A program made the position numbers and the translations under genes. From Rhodoferax sp. (lineage in GTDB: Bacteria; Pseudomonadota; Gammaproteobacteria; Burkholderiales; Burkholderiaceae_C), in contig NZ_JAMPYG010000015.1 of NCBI RefSeq assembly GCF_023700745.1, positions 1 through 64,000 on the forward strand: a stretch of DNA of 64,000 nt, read 5' to 3'. The notes beneath the pieces were generated by a model. The model saw only the letters and a program-made list of their open reading frames with translations, did not search any database and was not told where the DNA came from. Numbering within the stretch: the stretch's first letter is position 1; each line of letters starts with the position of its first letter. This document shows positions 54,313 to 62,811 of this stretch, piece by piece.

Positions 54313-54694
54313 TGGACGCTGGGGCGGTGAAGGCGGCGCGGTCGCGTTCCAGCTCGGCCAGGCTGGTGCTGAACAGGTTGGACTCGGCGCTGAGCCTGCG
54401 CTGGGCCATTTGCAGCAAAAATAGTCCACCGCCCAAAAAGAGCAAGGCCAGCACGCCCACAGCGGCCAGGCGGTAGCTGTCCCACAGCAGCAAAATCACA
54501 AAGCCGCAAAACAGCACCACTGCCACCGTCAAACACATGAAGGCAGTGGCACCCCAAAACAGCCCGGCGGCCAGGCGTTGTTTTTCCAGTCCAAGCTCGG
54601 TACCCAACAGGGCCAGTCGAACCCGAAAGAGTTCGATGACGCTGCCCAAAGACTGTTGCAACTGGCCGAACAGACCGGCGTTGTCGCCTGGCAT
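54299..54694 (-). CDS. YqjE-like phage-holin-family membrane protein (DUF1469)
   Basis: A 131-residue protein with two adjacent membrane helices (AGLFWGATAFMCLTVAVVLF and AAVGVLALLFLGGGLFLLQM) after an N-terminal helix SVIELFRVRLALLGTEL, typical of DUF1469. It starts 6 bp after the yqjD-like gene and overlaps the next one. The ATG at 54694 is preferred, since the longer ORF to 54766 runs into the upstream gene. Confidence 0.8.
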   Translation of the reverse strand: MPGDNAGLFGQLQQSLGSVIELFRVRLALLGTELGLEKQRLAAGLFWGATAFMCLTVAVVLFCGFVILLLWDSYRLAAVGVLALLFLGGGLFLLQMAQRRLSAESNLFSTSLAELERDRAAFTAPASNEPQ

Positions 54695-54699
54695 GGGCT

Positions 54700-55011
54700 T
54701 TAGCGGCGGCTGATCAGCAGCCCGACCACCAAACCCACACCGGCAGCGATGCCGATGGATTTCCACGGATTTTCATGAACAAACACGTCGGTGGCGTGGC
54801 CAGCGGCCTTGGCCTTTTCTACCGTGGCCTGTTGCAGATGGAGCAACTCGACCTTGGCCTTGCTCATGCGGTCACGCACGCGCTCACGCAATTGGACGGC
54901 GCTTTCGCCGGCCTGGTTGGCGGTGAGTTTCAGCAACTCTTCTGCATCGGCAATACCCTGGTGCAGATCGTCCATGAGTTTGTCTTTGCTGTGTTGCAGG
55001 GCGTCTGTCAT
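54700..55011 (-). CDS. YqjD/ElaB-family DUF883 membrane-anchored protein
   Basis: A 103-residue protein: a long amphipathic helical N-terminus (DDLHQGIADAEELLKLTAN, then RVRDRMSKAKVELLHLQQ), then HENPWKSIGIAAGVGLVVGL as C-terminal membrane anchor ending RR. ElaB/YqjD proteins bind ribosomes at the membrane in stationary phase in E. coli. It is the first gene of the trio. Confidence 0.87.
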   Translation of the reverse strand: MTDALQHSKDKLMDDLHQGIADAEELLKLTANQAGESAVQLRERVRDRMSKAKVELLHLQQATVEKAKAAGHATDVFVHENPWKSIGIAAGVGLVVGLLISRR

Positions 55012-55113
55012 GATAAATCTCCTGTGAGGTTGAAAACTGGAATTTTCAGTTTAATCCCGGTCAGGACGGAATGCACGTTTTTGAACTTTTAGTTTTCACA
55101 AGCATGAGAAATA

Positions 55114-56100
55114 TCATGCAGATCCATCCTGGAAAAAGTTGACTGGCAACCCGGCGACCTCAACCCGCATCGACAGCACCGAACCGGACCGCGGATACGC
55201 CGCCAGCTCGGTGGCGCTGCGGTGGTGGCGGGCGCTGGTAAGGTACAGGGTTTTGAGGTCTTCACCGCCAAAACACGGCATGGTGGGGCATTGCAGCGGC
55301 ACGGCAAACTCGGCCAGCAGGCTGCCGTCGGGCGCGAACTGGCATACCCTGCGGCCTTCGAACATGGCCACCCAGTAATTGCCTTGCACATCAACCGCGG
55401 CGCCGTCCGGGCGACCCCGGTAGCCGCCGTTGCTGGCATCCAGCGTATCCGTTAGCCAGCCCTCGGGTTTGGCCTTGAAACGGACAAATTCACGTTGCGC
55501 GCTCAAGCTGTTGGTCGCCAGGTCATGGTCCCAAGCCCACACGGTGTGGCTGGGCGTGTCGGCCCAGTAAAGGGTGCCGTTGTCCGGGCTCCAGGCCAGG
55601 CCGTTGGCGGTGGTGGCGGGCTGGTCAGTCGGGCCGACCATGCAATGCACTTGCGCTGCGCCGGTGTTGGCCATGTCACGGCCATCAATACAAAAAAGGG
55701 CCGCATTGTGCAGGGTTCGGGTTTCGTCGATGGTGCCCACCCAGAAGCGTCCCAGCGCATCGCACTTGCCGTCGTTGGCGCGCATGTGCGTGGGGTCGTA
55801 GTCCAGCGTGGCCAAAAGCTGCAGCGGCCCGCCCCAGGTCTGCGCCCTGAACACACCGTGGCGCAGCGCCATCACCAGCCCGCCGCTGGCTGCCGGGGCA
55901 ATGCAGCCGGGCTCACCGGGCAGGTCCCAGGTCTCCAGCGTGCCCATGTCAATGTTGGCGCGCAGGATCTGCTTGCCCGAAATATCAACCCAGTACAGCA
56001 TTTGCTCTTGCGGATGCCAGAAGGGTGATTCGCCCAGGGCGGCCATGTGCGGTACGGCGGTTTGCCAGGCTTCTGGCGCGTAGGCGGGGTGAACGATCAT
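55114..56100 (-). CDS. SMP-30/gluconolactonase-family protein
   Basis: A 328-residue six-bladed beta-propeller lactonase. The metal Glu lies in LGESPFWHPQEQMLYWVDI. MRANDGKCDALGRFWVGTID and GLAWSPDNGTLYWADT follow with metal and substrate residues, and GRPDGAAVDVQGNYWVAMF carries the catalytic Asp. It probably opens a sugar-acid lactone in a sugar oxidation path. No sugar genes are adjacent, so the substrate is open. Confidence 0.88.
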   Translation of the reverse strand: MIVHPAYAPEAWQTAVPHMAALGESPFWHPQEQMLYWVDISGKQILRANIDMGTLETWDLPGEPGCIAPAASGGLVMALRHGVFRAQTWGGPLQLLATLDYDPTHMRANDGKCDALGRFWVGTIDETRTLHNAALFCIDGRDMANTGAAQVHCMVGPTDQPATTANGLAWSPDNGTLYWADTPSHTVWAWDHDLATNSLSAQREFVRFKAKPEGWLTDTLDASNGGYRGRPDGAAVDVQGNYWVAMFEGRRVCQFAPDGSLLAEFAVPLQCPTMPCFGGEDLKTLYLTSARHHRSATELAAYPRSGSVLSMRVEVAGLPVNFFQDGSA

Positions 56101-56225
56101 GTTGGCACCGTGTGGTTTTCAGGAGCGGCTATTGTGCGTGCTGGTCCAATTCAATCTGTTGTCCCCGCTTTTTAAAGTTTTATGCCCCCTGCCTTGCCCC
56201 GCATGGCCTGAACAGCGCGTGTCAC

Positions 56226-56257
56226 AAAAAAGCCGGGCCACACAACGTGGCCCGGCT
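56226..56257 (-). terminator. Intrinsic terminator of the lipoprotein gene
   Basis: AGCCGGGCCAC (56231-56241) pairs with GTGGCCCGGCT (56247-56257). On the minus strand the stem is followed by a run of T (the AAAAA at 56226-56230). It lies 17 bp after the lipoprotein stop codon. Confidence 0.85.
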
Positions 56258-56274
56258 GCGCAGGTACTGGCCGA

Positions 56275-57009
56275 TCAGCGCGTACCAAGGAAAATCAGAC
56301 CATCCGATTTGGCGCTGTTGAGACCCATCGCGATGAGTTGCCGGTTCACGCTGTCGTAAGTGGCAACGCCAGTCACAACGGTGCCACTGCCCAGTGCGCA
56401 GAAGTTGCCGGTGAATGTCAACTGAAGGTTGTAAATATTTTTGCCCGAAGCTCGAGGGGTTGCTGTGCCCGAGGTTGTGCAGGTCAGGCTGCCCGAGACG
56501 AAGCTGCTCGAAATGTTGCCATTGACATCAACCACCACGGTGGTGGTTTGGGGTGATGTGGTGCCAGTCACTGCCCAACCCGTGTAGCTGCCAGCCAGAT
56601 TTGCCAGCGACGCTGGTTGATCATAAGAAGTATCGTAGGTGCCGGTAAATTGGGTACCGTCAGATACATTGAAATTGATCGTTCCTTTCGTTGAGACACT
56701 GCCGGTAAAGGTACCGCTACCGCTGGTTCTGGTGACGAAATTAAAACCTGTGCCGGAGCCCGATAGCGTTGTGCCGCTGGTGCTGGTCATGCCGTAAACA
56801 GCGCCCTTCACCGAGCTTGAGTTGCCATAAAGCCCCCAGGTTTCGCCATTTTCCAGGATCGCCAAACTGGCCTGGGTACCGTTGCTGGTGGTGCCGCTCC
56901 AGAATCCTTCTGCGGATGCTGTGGTGGGTGTCGTCGTTGTCCCGTCTCCGCCTCCGCCGCCGCAAGCGCTCAAGACCAGTGCCGCAGCCAATGCTGTCAA
57001 TCGCTTCAT
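56275..57009 (-). CDS. Putative lipoprotein of unknown function
   Basis: A 244-residue protein with a lipoprotein signal peptide: LVLSAC with lipobox Cys at residue 16, followed by a Gly/Thr-rich linker. The remainder is Thr/Ser/Gly-rich and strand-forming (WSGTTSNGTQASLAILENGE, then repeated GTFTGSVSTKGTINF and QFTGTYDTSYDQP blocks), suggesting a small beta-barrel or lipocalin-like fold at the outer membrane. Similar Gly/Ser/Thr-rich lipoproteins are common in Comamonadaceae. No function is assigned. Confidence 0.8.
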   Translation of the reverse strand: MKRLTALAAALVLSACGGGGGDGTTTTPTTASAEGFWSGTTSNGTQASLAILENGETWGLYGNSSSVKGAVYGMTSTSGTTLSGSGTGFNFVTRTSGSGTFTGSVSTKGTINFNVSDGTQFTGTYDTSYDQPASLANLAGSYTGWAVTGTTSPQTTTVVVDVNGNISSSFVSGSLTCTTSGTATPRASGKNIYNLQLTFTGNFCALGSGTVVTGVATYDSVNRQLIAMGLNSAKSDGLIFLGTR

Positions 57010-57067
57010 TTGAAAACTCCCTGTAAATCCCCGGCGACATGCCGGGGTGATACAAATCTTACTCCTA

Positions 57068-57088
57068 AATAGTCTGAAATAGACTATT
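57068..57088. promoter_or_regulatory. Palindrome between the lipoprotein and XRE genes
   Basis: AATAGTCT-gaaat-AGACTATT is a perfect 8-bp inverted repeat with a 5-nt spacer in the 105-bp divergent region. It is a natural operator for the small XRE regulator encoded at 57115 and could control both genes. Confidence 0.6.
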
Positions 57089-57114
57089 CCAAATCAGGGT
57101 AGAGCATTCATGTT

Positions 57115-57375
57115 GTGCCCACCTCCATTTATCACCCCCGTTACCAGGCTCTGCGCCGTGCCATGGAGCTCGCGCGCAAAACTGCCGGGTTAACGCAGGT
57201 GCAAATGGCTGAGAAACTCGGGGTTGGGCAGTCCTACGTCTCCAAAATTGAGCGCGGCGAAAGCTACGTGGATGTGATGACGTTTGTGGACTGGTATGGG
57301 GCTTGTGGCTTGAAGCCGGGTCTGGCCCTGGATCAATGGCTGCAAGTCATGCCTGAAGACACCCAGATAGCCTGA
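57115..57375 (+). CDS. XRE-family helix-turn-helix regulator
   Basis: An 86-residue regulator starting at a GTG (MPTSIYHPRY). A Cro/C1-type helix-turn-helix reads LARKTAGLTQVQMAEKLGVG then SYVSKIERGES, covering residues 17-55. There is no toxin gene nearby, so it is more likely a small autonomous regulator than an antitoxin. Confidence 0.82.
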   Translation: MPTSIYHPRYQALRRAMELARKTAGLTQVQMAEKLGVGQSYVSKIERGESYVDVMTFVDWYGACGLKPGLALDQWLQVMPEDTQIA

Positions 57376-57450
57376 TCGGCTGGATCAGCCTGGCAATGGA
57401 TTCAATGGTAAGTGAGTCAGCCATCAAGCGGGCAGTCGCCTTGCACCAAT

Positions 57451-57485
57451 AAAAAACCCACCGCAGCCGAAGCCGCAGTGGGTTT
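57451..57485 (-). terminator. Intrinsic terminator of the glnK-amtB operon
   Basis: On the minus strand AAACCCACTGCGGC pairs with GCTGCGGTGGGTTT around a short CTTCG-type loop (one mismatch pair), followed by TTTT. It lies about 20 bp after the amtB stop. Confidence 0.8.
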
Positions 57486-57506
57486 CATCCCGCAAGGGAA
57501 TACTGA

Positions 57507-59045
57507 TTAGCGGCTGTAAGCCGTTTCGCCGTGCGATGTGACGTCCAGACCTTCGCGCTCATGCTCTTCAGACACACGCAGACCAATCGTCAGGTCAACG
57601 ATTTTGAAGGCAATGAACGACACCACACCAGACCAGATCACGGTGGTCAATACCGCCTTGGTTTGAATCCAGACTTGCGATGCAATGGAGAAGTTGTCGG
57701 CCGTCACCATGGACGCGGTGACCCAATCGGCCACGTAGCCAGGGCCGCCCAGGGCCGGGCTGTTGAAGACGCCGGTCAGGATGGCACCCAGGATGCCGCA
57801 GACACCGTGCACACCAAACACGTCGAGCGAGTCGTCAGCGCCGAGCAGTTTCTTCAGGCCGTTCACGCCCCACAGACCGGCAAAACCAGCCAGGAAACCG
57901 ATGATGAGTGCACCGCCGATGCCGACGTTACCGGCGGCCGGGGTGATGGCCACCAGACCCGCCACGCAACCGGAGGCCGCACCCAGCATGGACGCCTTGC
58001 CACGCATCAGCGCCTCGCCGATGCACCAGGCCAGCACTGCCGCCGCGGTAGCGCCAAAGGTGTTGATGAAGGCCAGGGCGGCAAAACCGTTGGCTTCCAG
58101 CGCAGAACCCGCATTGAAGCCAAACCAGCCGACCCACAGCAGTGATGCGCCAACCATGGTCAGCGTCAGGTTGTGCGGTGCCATGGATTCCTTGCCATAG
58201 CCGATACGTTTGCCCACCATGTAGGCACCGACCAGGCCCGCTACAGCGGCGTTGATGTGCACCACGGTGCCGCCAGCAAAGTCGAGCGCGCCAGACTGCC
58301 AGATGTAACCGGCTTTGGCATTGAGGCCGTCCACCAAGTCGGCGGCGGTGTAAGCGTCAGGGCCCATCCAGAACCACACCATGTGGGCAATCGGGGCGTA
58401 GCTGAAAGTGAACCACAGCACCATGAACATCAGCACGGCTGAAAACTTCATGCGCTCGGCAAAGGCACCCACGATCAGGGCGCCGGTGATGCCGGCAAAG
58501 GTGGCCTGGAAAGCCGCGAACACGATCTCGGGAATGACCACGCCCTTGCTGAAGGTAGCGCCATTGGCAAAGGTGCCCGCAGCGTTGTCCCAGATCCCGG
58601 CCATGAAGAGCCGGTCAAAGCCGCCAAAGAACGCGTTGCCCTCGGTAAACGCCAGGCTGTAGCCGTAGATGAACCACAGCACCACGATCATCGAGAACGT
58701 GACCATGACCTGCATCAGCACCGACAGCATGTTCTTGGAGCGCACCAGGCCACCATAGAACAGTGCCAGGCCAGGGACGGTCATCAAGATCACCAGCAGG
58801 GTGGAAACCATCATCCAGGCGGTGTCGCCCTTGTTCGGAACCGGGGCTGGTGCCGCTTCTGCGACGGCCGGTGCGGCAGGCGCAACTGCCGGTGCGGCAG
58901 CGGGGGCTTCAGCCGGTTTGGCTTCGGCCATGGCAGCGACGGGCGCTGCTTCGGAGGCGGCGGGTGCCGCAGGGGTTTGGGCCATGGCGGTGCTGCCAAG
59001 CAACAGACTCAAACCCAGGGTCAGGGAGGCAAGTAGTTTTTTCAT
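57507..59045 (-). CDS. amtB: Ammonium transporter Amt
   Basis: A 512-residue ammonium channel. A signal peptide of about 22 residues and an Ala/Pro-rich linker to about residue 70 precede the eleven-helix Amt core. The twin pore histidines lie in GGTVVHINAAVAG and in VFGVHGVCGILGAI. Gating-site residues are in WFIYGYSLAF. The C-terminal cytoplasmic tail (DLTIGLRVSEEHEREGLD) is the GlnK-binding end. It is co-transcribed 28 bp downstream of glnK. The ATG at 59045 begins the signal peptide (MKKLLASLTLG). Confidence 0.94.
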   Translation of the reverse strand: MKKLLASLTLGLSLLLGSTAMAQTPAAPAASEAAPVAAMAEAKPAEAPAAAPAVAPAAPAVAEAAPAPVPNKGDTAWMMVSTLLVILMTVPGLALFYGGLVRSKNMLSVLMQVMVTFSMIVVLWFIYGYSLAFTEGNAFFGGFDRLFMAGIWDNAAGTFANGATFSKGVVIPEIVFAAFQATFAGITGALIVGAFAERMKFSAVLMFMVLWFTFSYAPIAHMVWFWMGPDAYTAADLVDGLNAKAGYIWQSGALDFAGGTVVHINAAVAGLVGAYMVGKRIGYGKESMAPHNLTLTMVGASLLWVGWFGFNAGSALEANGFAALAFINTFGATAAAVLAWCIGEALMRGKASMLGAASGCVAGLVAITPAAGNVGIGGALIIGFLAGFAGLWGVNGLKKLLGADDSLDVFGVHGVCGILGAILTGVFNSPALGGPGYVADWVTASMVTADNFSIASQVWIQTKAVLTTVIWSGVVSFIAFKIVDLTIGLRVSEEHEREGLDVTSHGETAYSR

Positions 59046-59073
59046 GTTGATGATCTCATGTCTGGTTTGTTGG

Positions 59074-59436
<363 letters not shown>

Positions 59437-59499
59437 TCATTGGTACCGGGTGATTGAGGCTTCATAAGCCACCCAACGGTTAAATGGACAGGCTTGTTA

Positions 59500-59515
59500 A
59501 GCAGGGTTCATGCCA
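59500..59515 (-). promoter_or_regulatory. Sigma-54 promoter for glnK-amtB
   Basis: On the minus strand TGGCATGAACCCTGCT fits the -24/-12 consensus TGGCACGNNNNTTGCW at 10 of 12 fixed positions, including the invariant GG and GC at correct spacing. It lies about 90 bp upstream of the glnK start codon. Confidence 0.72.
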
Positions 59516-59578
59516 GATCCTTTTCCAGCCATGTCGATCCGGCCGTTGCCCTGGGTGCGGCACTTTGCGCTAAGATGT

Positions 59579-59594
59579 CTGTATAAATAAACAG
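59579..59594. promoter_or_regulatory. LexA-like CTGT-N8-ACAG motif
   Basis: CTGTATAAATAAACAG fits the gamma/beta-proteobacterial SOS box CTGT-N8-ACAG with an AT-only centre. It lies 72 bp upstream of comM and next to the NtrC site. It could regulate comM or be coincidental. Confidence 0.35.
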
Positions 59595-59597
59595 TTT

Positions 59598-59612
59598 GCA
59601 CCATAAAGGTGC
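59598..59612. promoter_or_regulatory. NtrC-type enhancer site
   Basis: GCACCATAAAGGTGC is a 15-bp GCAC-N7-GTGC palindrome matching the NtrC site form (compare GCACCAACATGGTGC of glnA). It is about 95 bp upstream of the sigma-54 promoter, a normal enhancer distance, which supports nitrogen control of glnK-amtB. Confidence 0.65.
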
Positions 59613-59665
59613 GTATTTTGTTTGCCTGTTGGCGGTAAACGCACTTTTTTATGTGAGGTGACGCC

Positions 59666-61201
59666 ATGAGTTTGTCTTTGGTGCAGAGCCGGGCCTTGCT
59701 GGGGCTGGAGGCTGCTGCGGTCACCGTCGAGGTGCATCTGGCCAATGGGCTGCCCAGTTTCACGCTGGTGGGTCTGGCCGACGTGGAGGTCAAGGAAGCG
59801 CGCGAGCGGGTTCGCTCGGCCTTGCAAAATTCTGGTCTGGAGTTTCCCAGCAACAAAAAAATCACGGTCAATCTGGCACCCGCCGACCTGCCCAAGGATT
59901 CTGGCCGTTTTGATCTGCCGATTGCGCTGGGCATCCTGGCGGCCAGCGGCCAGATCGATGCCAGCAAGCTGGCGGGGTATGAGTTTGCCGGTGAACTGTC
60001 GCTGTCGGGCGAACTGCGCGCGGTGCGTGGCGCGCTGGCCATGAGCCTGGCATTACACGCCAGTCATGTCGTGACCCGGCTGGTGTTGCCGCCGGGCAGC
60101 GCCGAAGAAGCCGCGCTGGTACCTGACGCGCAGGTTTACCGGGCGCAGCATTTGCTCGACGTGGTGCAGTATTTCCTGCCGCAGGCGGCGGATACCCCCC
60201 CTGTTGAACCCGCCAGCGGCTGGAGTCGCGTCAGCGCGGTGACGCAAATGCAGGAAGCGCACTACCTTGATATGGCCGATGTCAAGGGCCAACTGGGTGC
60301 CAAACGGGCGCTCGAGATTGCCGCAGCCGGTGGCCACAGCCTGCTGCTGACGGGGCCGCCAGGCTCGGGCAAGTCGATGCTGGCGCAGCGTTTTGCCGGC
60401 CTGTTGCCGCCCATGAGCACCGATGAGGCGCTGCAAAGCGCCGCCATTGCCAGCCTGGGCGGGCGTTTCGCGCTGGCGCAATGGGCGCAGCGGCCGACCT
60501 GCCACCCGCACCACACTGCCAGTGCGGTGGCGCTGGTGGGTGGTGGTTCGCCGCCGCGCCCGGGCGAAATTTCACTGGCGCACCATGGCGTGCTGTTTCT
60601 CGACGAATTTCCCGAGTTTTCGCGTGCCGCGCTGGAGGCCCTGCGCGAGCCGCTTGAAACCGGACGTATCACTATTTCCCGGGCGGCGCAGCGCGCCGAT
60701 TTTCCGGCCCAGTTCCAGTTGATCGCCGCCATGAACCCGTGCCCGTGCGGCTATCTGGGCTCAACGCAAAAGTCCTGCCGCTGCACGCCCGACCAGGTGG
60801 CGCGCTACCAGGGCAAGCTCAGCGGTCCGCTGGTGGACCGCATTGACCTGCATGTGGACGTGCCCGCAGTGGCCAGCACCGAACTGCTGCAGGCGCCCGC
60901 TGGCGAGTCCAGCACCGACATCCGCGCGCGCTGCCTTGCGGCACGCGAGCGCTCGCTGGCGCGTCAGGGGGTGACCAACCAGGCCTTGCAGGGAGGGGCG
61001 CTGGAGCAGCATCTGTTGCTGGACGAGGCAGCGGCCAAATTCCTCAACGTGGCGGCCACCCGCCTGGGCTGGTCGGCACGCAGCGTGCACCGGGCGCTCA
61101 AGGTGGCGCGCACCATCGCCGATCTGGCCGCTGCCCGCAGCACCCAGGTCACCCATGTGGCCGAGGCCATGCAGTACCGGCGGGCCATGCGTACCAGCTA
61201 A
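59666..61201 (+). CDS. comM: YifB/ComM-family AAA ATPase
   Basis: A 511-residue Mg-chelatase-like AAA+ ATPase. It has an N-terminal Lon-like domain (VTVEVHLANGLPSFTLVGLA), Walker A TGPPGSGKSMLAQRF near residue 232, Walker B LFLDEFPEF, and a zinc-binding loop CPCGYLGSTQKSCRC. A C-terminal Mg-chelatase C domain follows. ComM is a hexameric helicase that promotes branch migration during natural transformation. It precedes an MFS gene by three bases. Confidence 0.92.
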   Translation: MSLSLVQSRALLGLEAAAVTVEVHLANGLPSFTLVGLADVEVKEARERVRSALQNSGLEFPSNKKITVNLAPADLPKDSGRFDLPIALGILAASGQIDASKLAGYEFAGELSLSGELRAVRGALAMSLALHASHVVTRLVLPPGSAEEAALVPDAQVYRAQHLLDVVQYFLPQAADTPPVEPASGWSRVSAVTQMQEAHYLDMADVKGQLGAKRALEIAAAGGHSLLLTGPPGSGKSMLAQRFAGLLPPMSTDEALQSAAIASLGGRFALAQWAQRPTCHPHHTASAVALVGGGSPPRPGEISLAHHGVLFLDEFPEFSRAALEALREPLETGRITISRAAQRADFPAQFQLIAAMNPCPCGYLGSTQKSCRCTPDQVARYQGKLSGPLVDRIDLHVDVPAVASTELLQAPAGESSTDIRARCLAARERSLARQGVTNQALQGGALEQHLLLDEAAAKFLNVAATRLGWSARSVHRALKVARTIADLAAARSTQVTHVAEAMQYRRAMRTS

Positions 61202-61204
61202 AGC

Positions 61205-62440
61205 ATGTCATCGAACCGTTTTGATGCTGCCTTTGTGCTGCGCCTGTCGCTGGCGCAGCTCATCAGCTGGGGCAGTGTTTTCTACCTGTTTTCCCTGCTG
61301 ATCGAGCCGCTGGAACGCGACTTGGGCCTGAGCCGGGCTGAAGTGTCGCTGGCGTTCAGCCTGGGCTTGCTGGCGGAGGGCCTGATGGCCTACCCGGTGG
61401 GCCGCTGGATTGACCGCGGCCATGAGCGTGCCGTGATGACGGCAGGCTCCCTGCTGGCCGGGCTGTGCCTGGTCTTGCACAGCGTGGTGACCGGCCTGAC
61501 CGGGTTGTATGCGGTCTGGCTGGGTTTGGGGGCGGCCATGGCGGCGGTGTTGTATTCGCCGGTTTTTGCTCTGCTGACCCGACGCTTTCCAAATGACTTT
61601 CGCCGCGCCATCATCACACTGACTTTTTTGGGTGGTTTGGCCAGCACGGTGTTTATTCCGCTGACGGCCTGGCTCATGCAGGTGTTGGGTTGGCGTGATG
61701 CCCTCGTGGGGCTGGCTGGTTTGCACCTGCTGGTGTGTGCGCCGCTGCATTGGCTCACTTTGCGCGGGGCGCCTGCACGCAGGAAGTCTGTGGCGCACAA
61801 CGCGGATGACCGTGCAAGCAGTTTGCGGCCTTTGTTGCGCAGTGCGCCCTTTCTGCTGGTGGGTGTCTTCACGGTATTGATGATGTCGGTGACGGTGGCC
61901 ATTCCGGCGCACATGGTGAGTTTGCTGCGTGAAAACGCCTTGCCCGAGTTCTGGGTGATTGCGCTGCCCGCCGCCATTGGCGCGGTGCAGGTGCTTGGGC
62001 GCCTGTTGCTGTATTTCTTTGAGCACCATGCAGACCTGCACCGGGTGAACCGGCTGGTGCCGCTGCTGATTCCGCTGGGTGTGCTGGCGCTGTTGCTGGC
62101 ACCAACGACTGGCGCATGGCAGGTCGCCGTGGTGGTCCTGTTTGTGCTGCTCTACGGGCTCGGCAATGGCATGCTAACCATCGTCAAGGGAACGGCCATT
62201 GCCGAGTATGTGAGCCGGGACCATGTCGCCACGCTCAACGGCGCTCTGGGTGTGCCGCTGGCGCTGGCACGGGCGGCGGCACCGCTGTTGCTGGGGCTGA
62301 TGTGGTCACCCCAGGCCGGTTACAGCCATGGGCTGTGGTTGTTGTTGGGCCTGAGCGGCGTGGGCGTGGCCGCCCTGATGCTGGTGCAGCGCCTGCATTT
62401 GCGCCAGGCCAACCCGGAGTCGTCAGGGTTCAGCGGCTGA
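61205..62440 (+). CDS. MFS transporter
   Basis: A 411-residue major facilitator with twelve predicted helices. The loop 2-3 motif reads GRWIDRGHERAVMTAGSLLA. The N-terminus LAQLISWGSVFYLFSLLIEP and the LSRAEVSLAFSLGLL segment resemble the oxalate/formate-antiporter-like and monocarboxylate-type MFS. Substrate unknown. The start is three bases after comM, so it may be co-transcribed, and its end overlaps the convergent gene by 11 bp. Confidence 0.85.
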   Translation: MSSNRFDAAFVLRLSLAQLISWGSVFYLFSLLIEPLERDLGLSRAEVSLAFSLGLLAEGLMAYPVGRWIDRGHERAVMTAGSLLAGLCLVLHSVVTGLTGLYAVWLGLGAAMAAVLYSPVFALLTRRFPNDFRRAIITLTFLGGLASTVFIPLTAWLMQVLGWRDALVGLAGLHLLVCAPLHWLTLRGAPARRKSVAHNADDRASSLRPLLRSAPFLLVGVFTVLMMSVTVAIPAHMVSLLRENALPEFWVIALPAAIGAVQVLGRLLLYFFEHHADLHRVNRLVPLLIPLGVLALLLAPTTGAWQVAVVVLFVLLYGLGNGMLTIVKGTAIAEYVSRDHVATLNGALGVPLALARAAAPLLLGLMWSPQAGYSHGLWLLLGLSGVGVAALMLVQRLHLRQANPESSGFSG

Positions 62441-62786
62441 CGCCGGGCGCCGGCGCGCGTGCCACAGCAGGCTCGGACGCGCGCAAGTGAACCGTCTGGG
62501 GTACGTTGGCCTGCGTGCCACTGCTTTCCGTAGCGGATGCCGGTTGCCCTGGGGCTGCCGTTGTGGCCGGGCCAGTGGCGGCGCTGTTTGCCGCTGCCGA
62601 TACCGGTGCATTAACTGCGGGCGCGGTGCTGGCGGGCAACACCACCAAGCGCGGTTCCTGGGGCTGGGCCTGGATGCGGATCAGCGCCGCACCCATGGCC
62701 AGCACGATGACCATGACGACGGCCACCGCGGCCCACAGGGCTGTGTTGCTACCTGTTTGGGCGGGGGTACTGCGCGGTGTCGCCAT
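62430..62786 (-). CDS. Single-pass membrane protein, Ala/Pro/Thr-rich
   Basis: A 118-residue protein with one membrane helix near residues 15-37 (ALWAAVAVVMVIVLAMGAAL), then a low-complexity Ala/Pro/Ser/Thr-rich periplasmic tail with no domain. It lies just upstream (25 bp gap) on the strand of methionine synthase's end and converges on the MFS gene. I do not recognise it. The codon bias alone could keep this frame open, so the call is moderate. Confidence 0.5.
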   Translation of the reverse strand: MATPRSTPAQTGSNTALWAAVAVVMVIVLAMGAALIRIQAQPQEPRLVVLPASTAPAVNAPVSAAANSAATGPATTAAPGQPASATESSGTQANVPQTVHLRASEPAVARAPAPGVSR

Positions 62787-62811
62787 GGATTTCTCCTGAT
62801 CCTCCAGGGGG

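Noticed and set aside
59497..60042. 181-codon minus-strand ORF across the glnK-comM gap
   Set aside because: Mostly antisense to comM and Ser/Arg-rich; the gap contains nitrogen-control sites instead.
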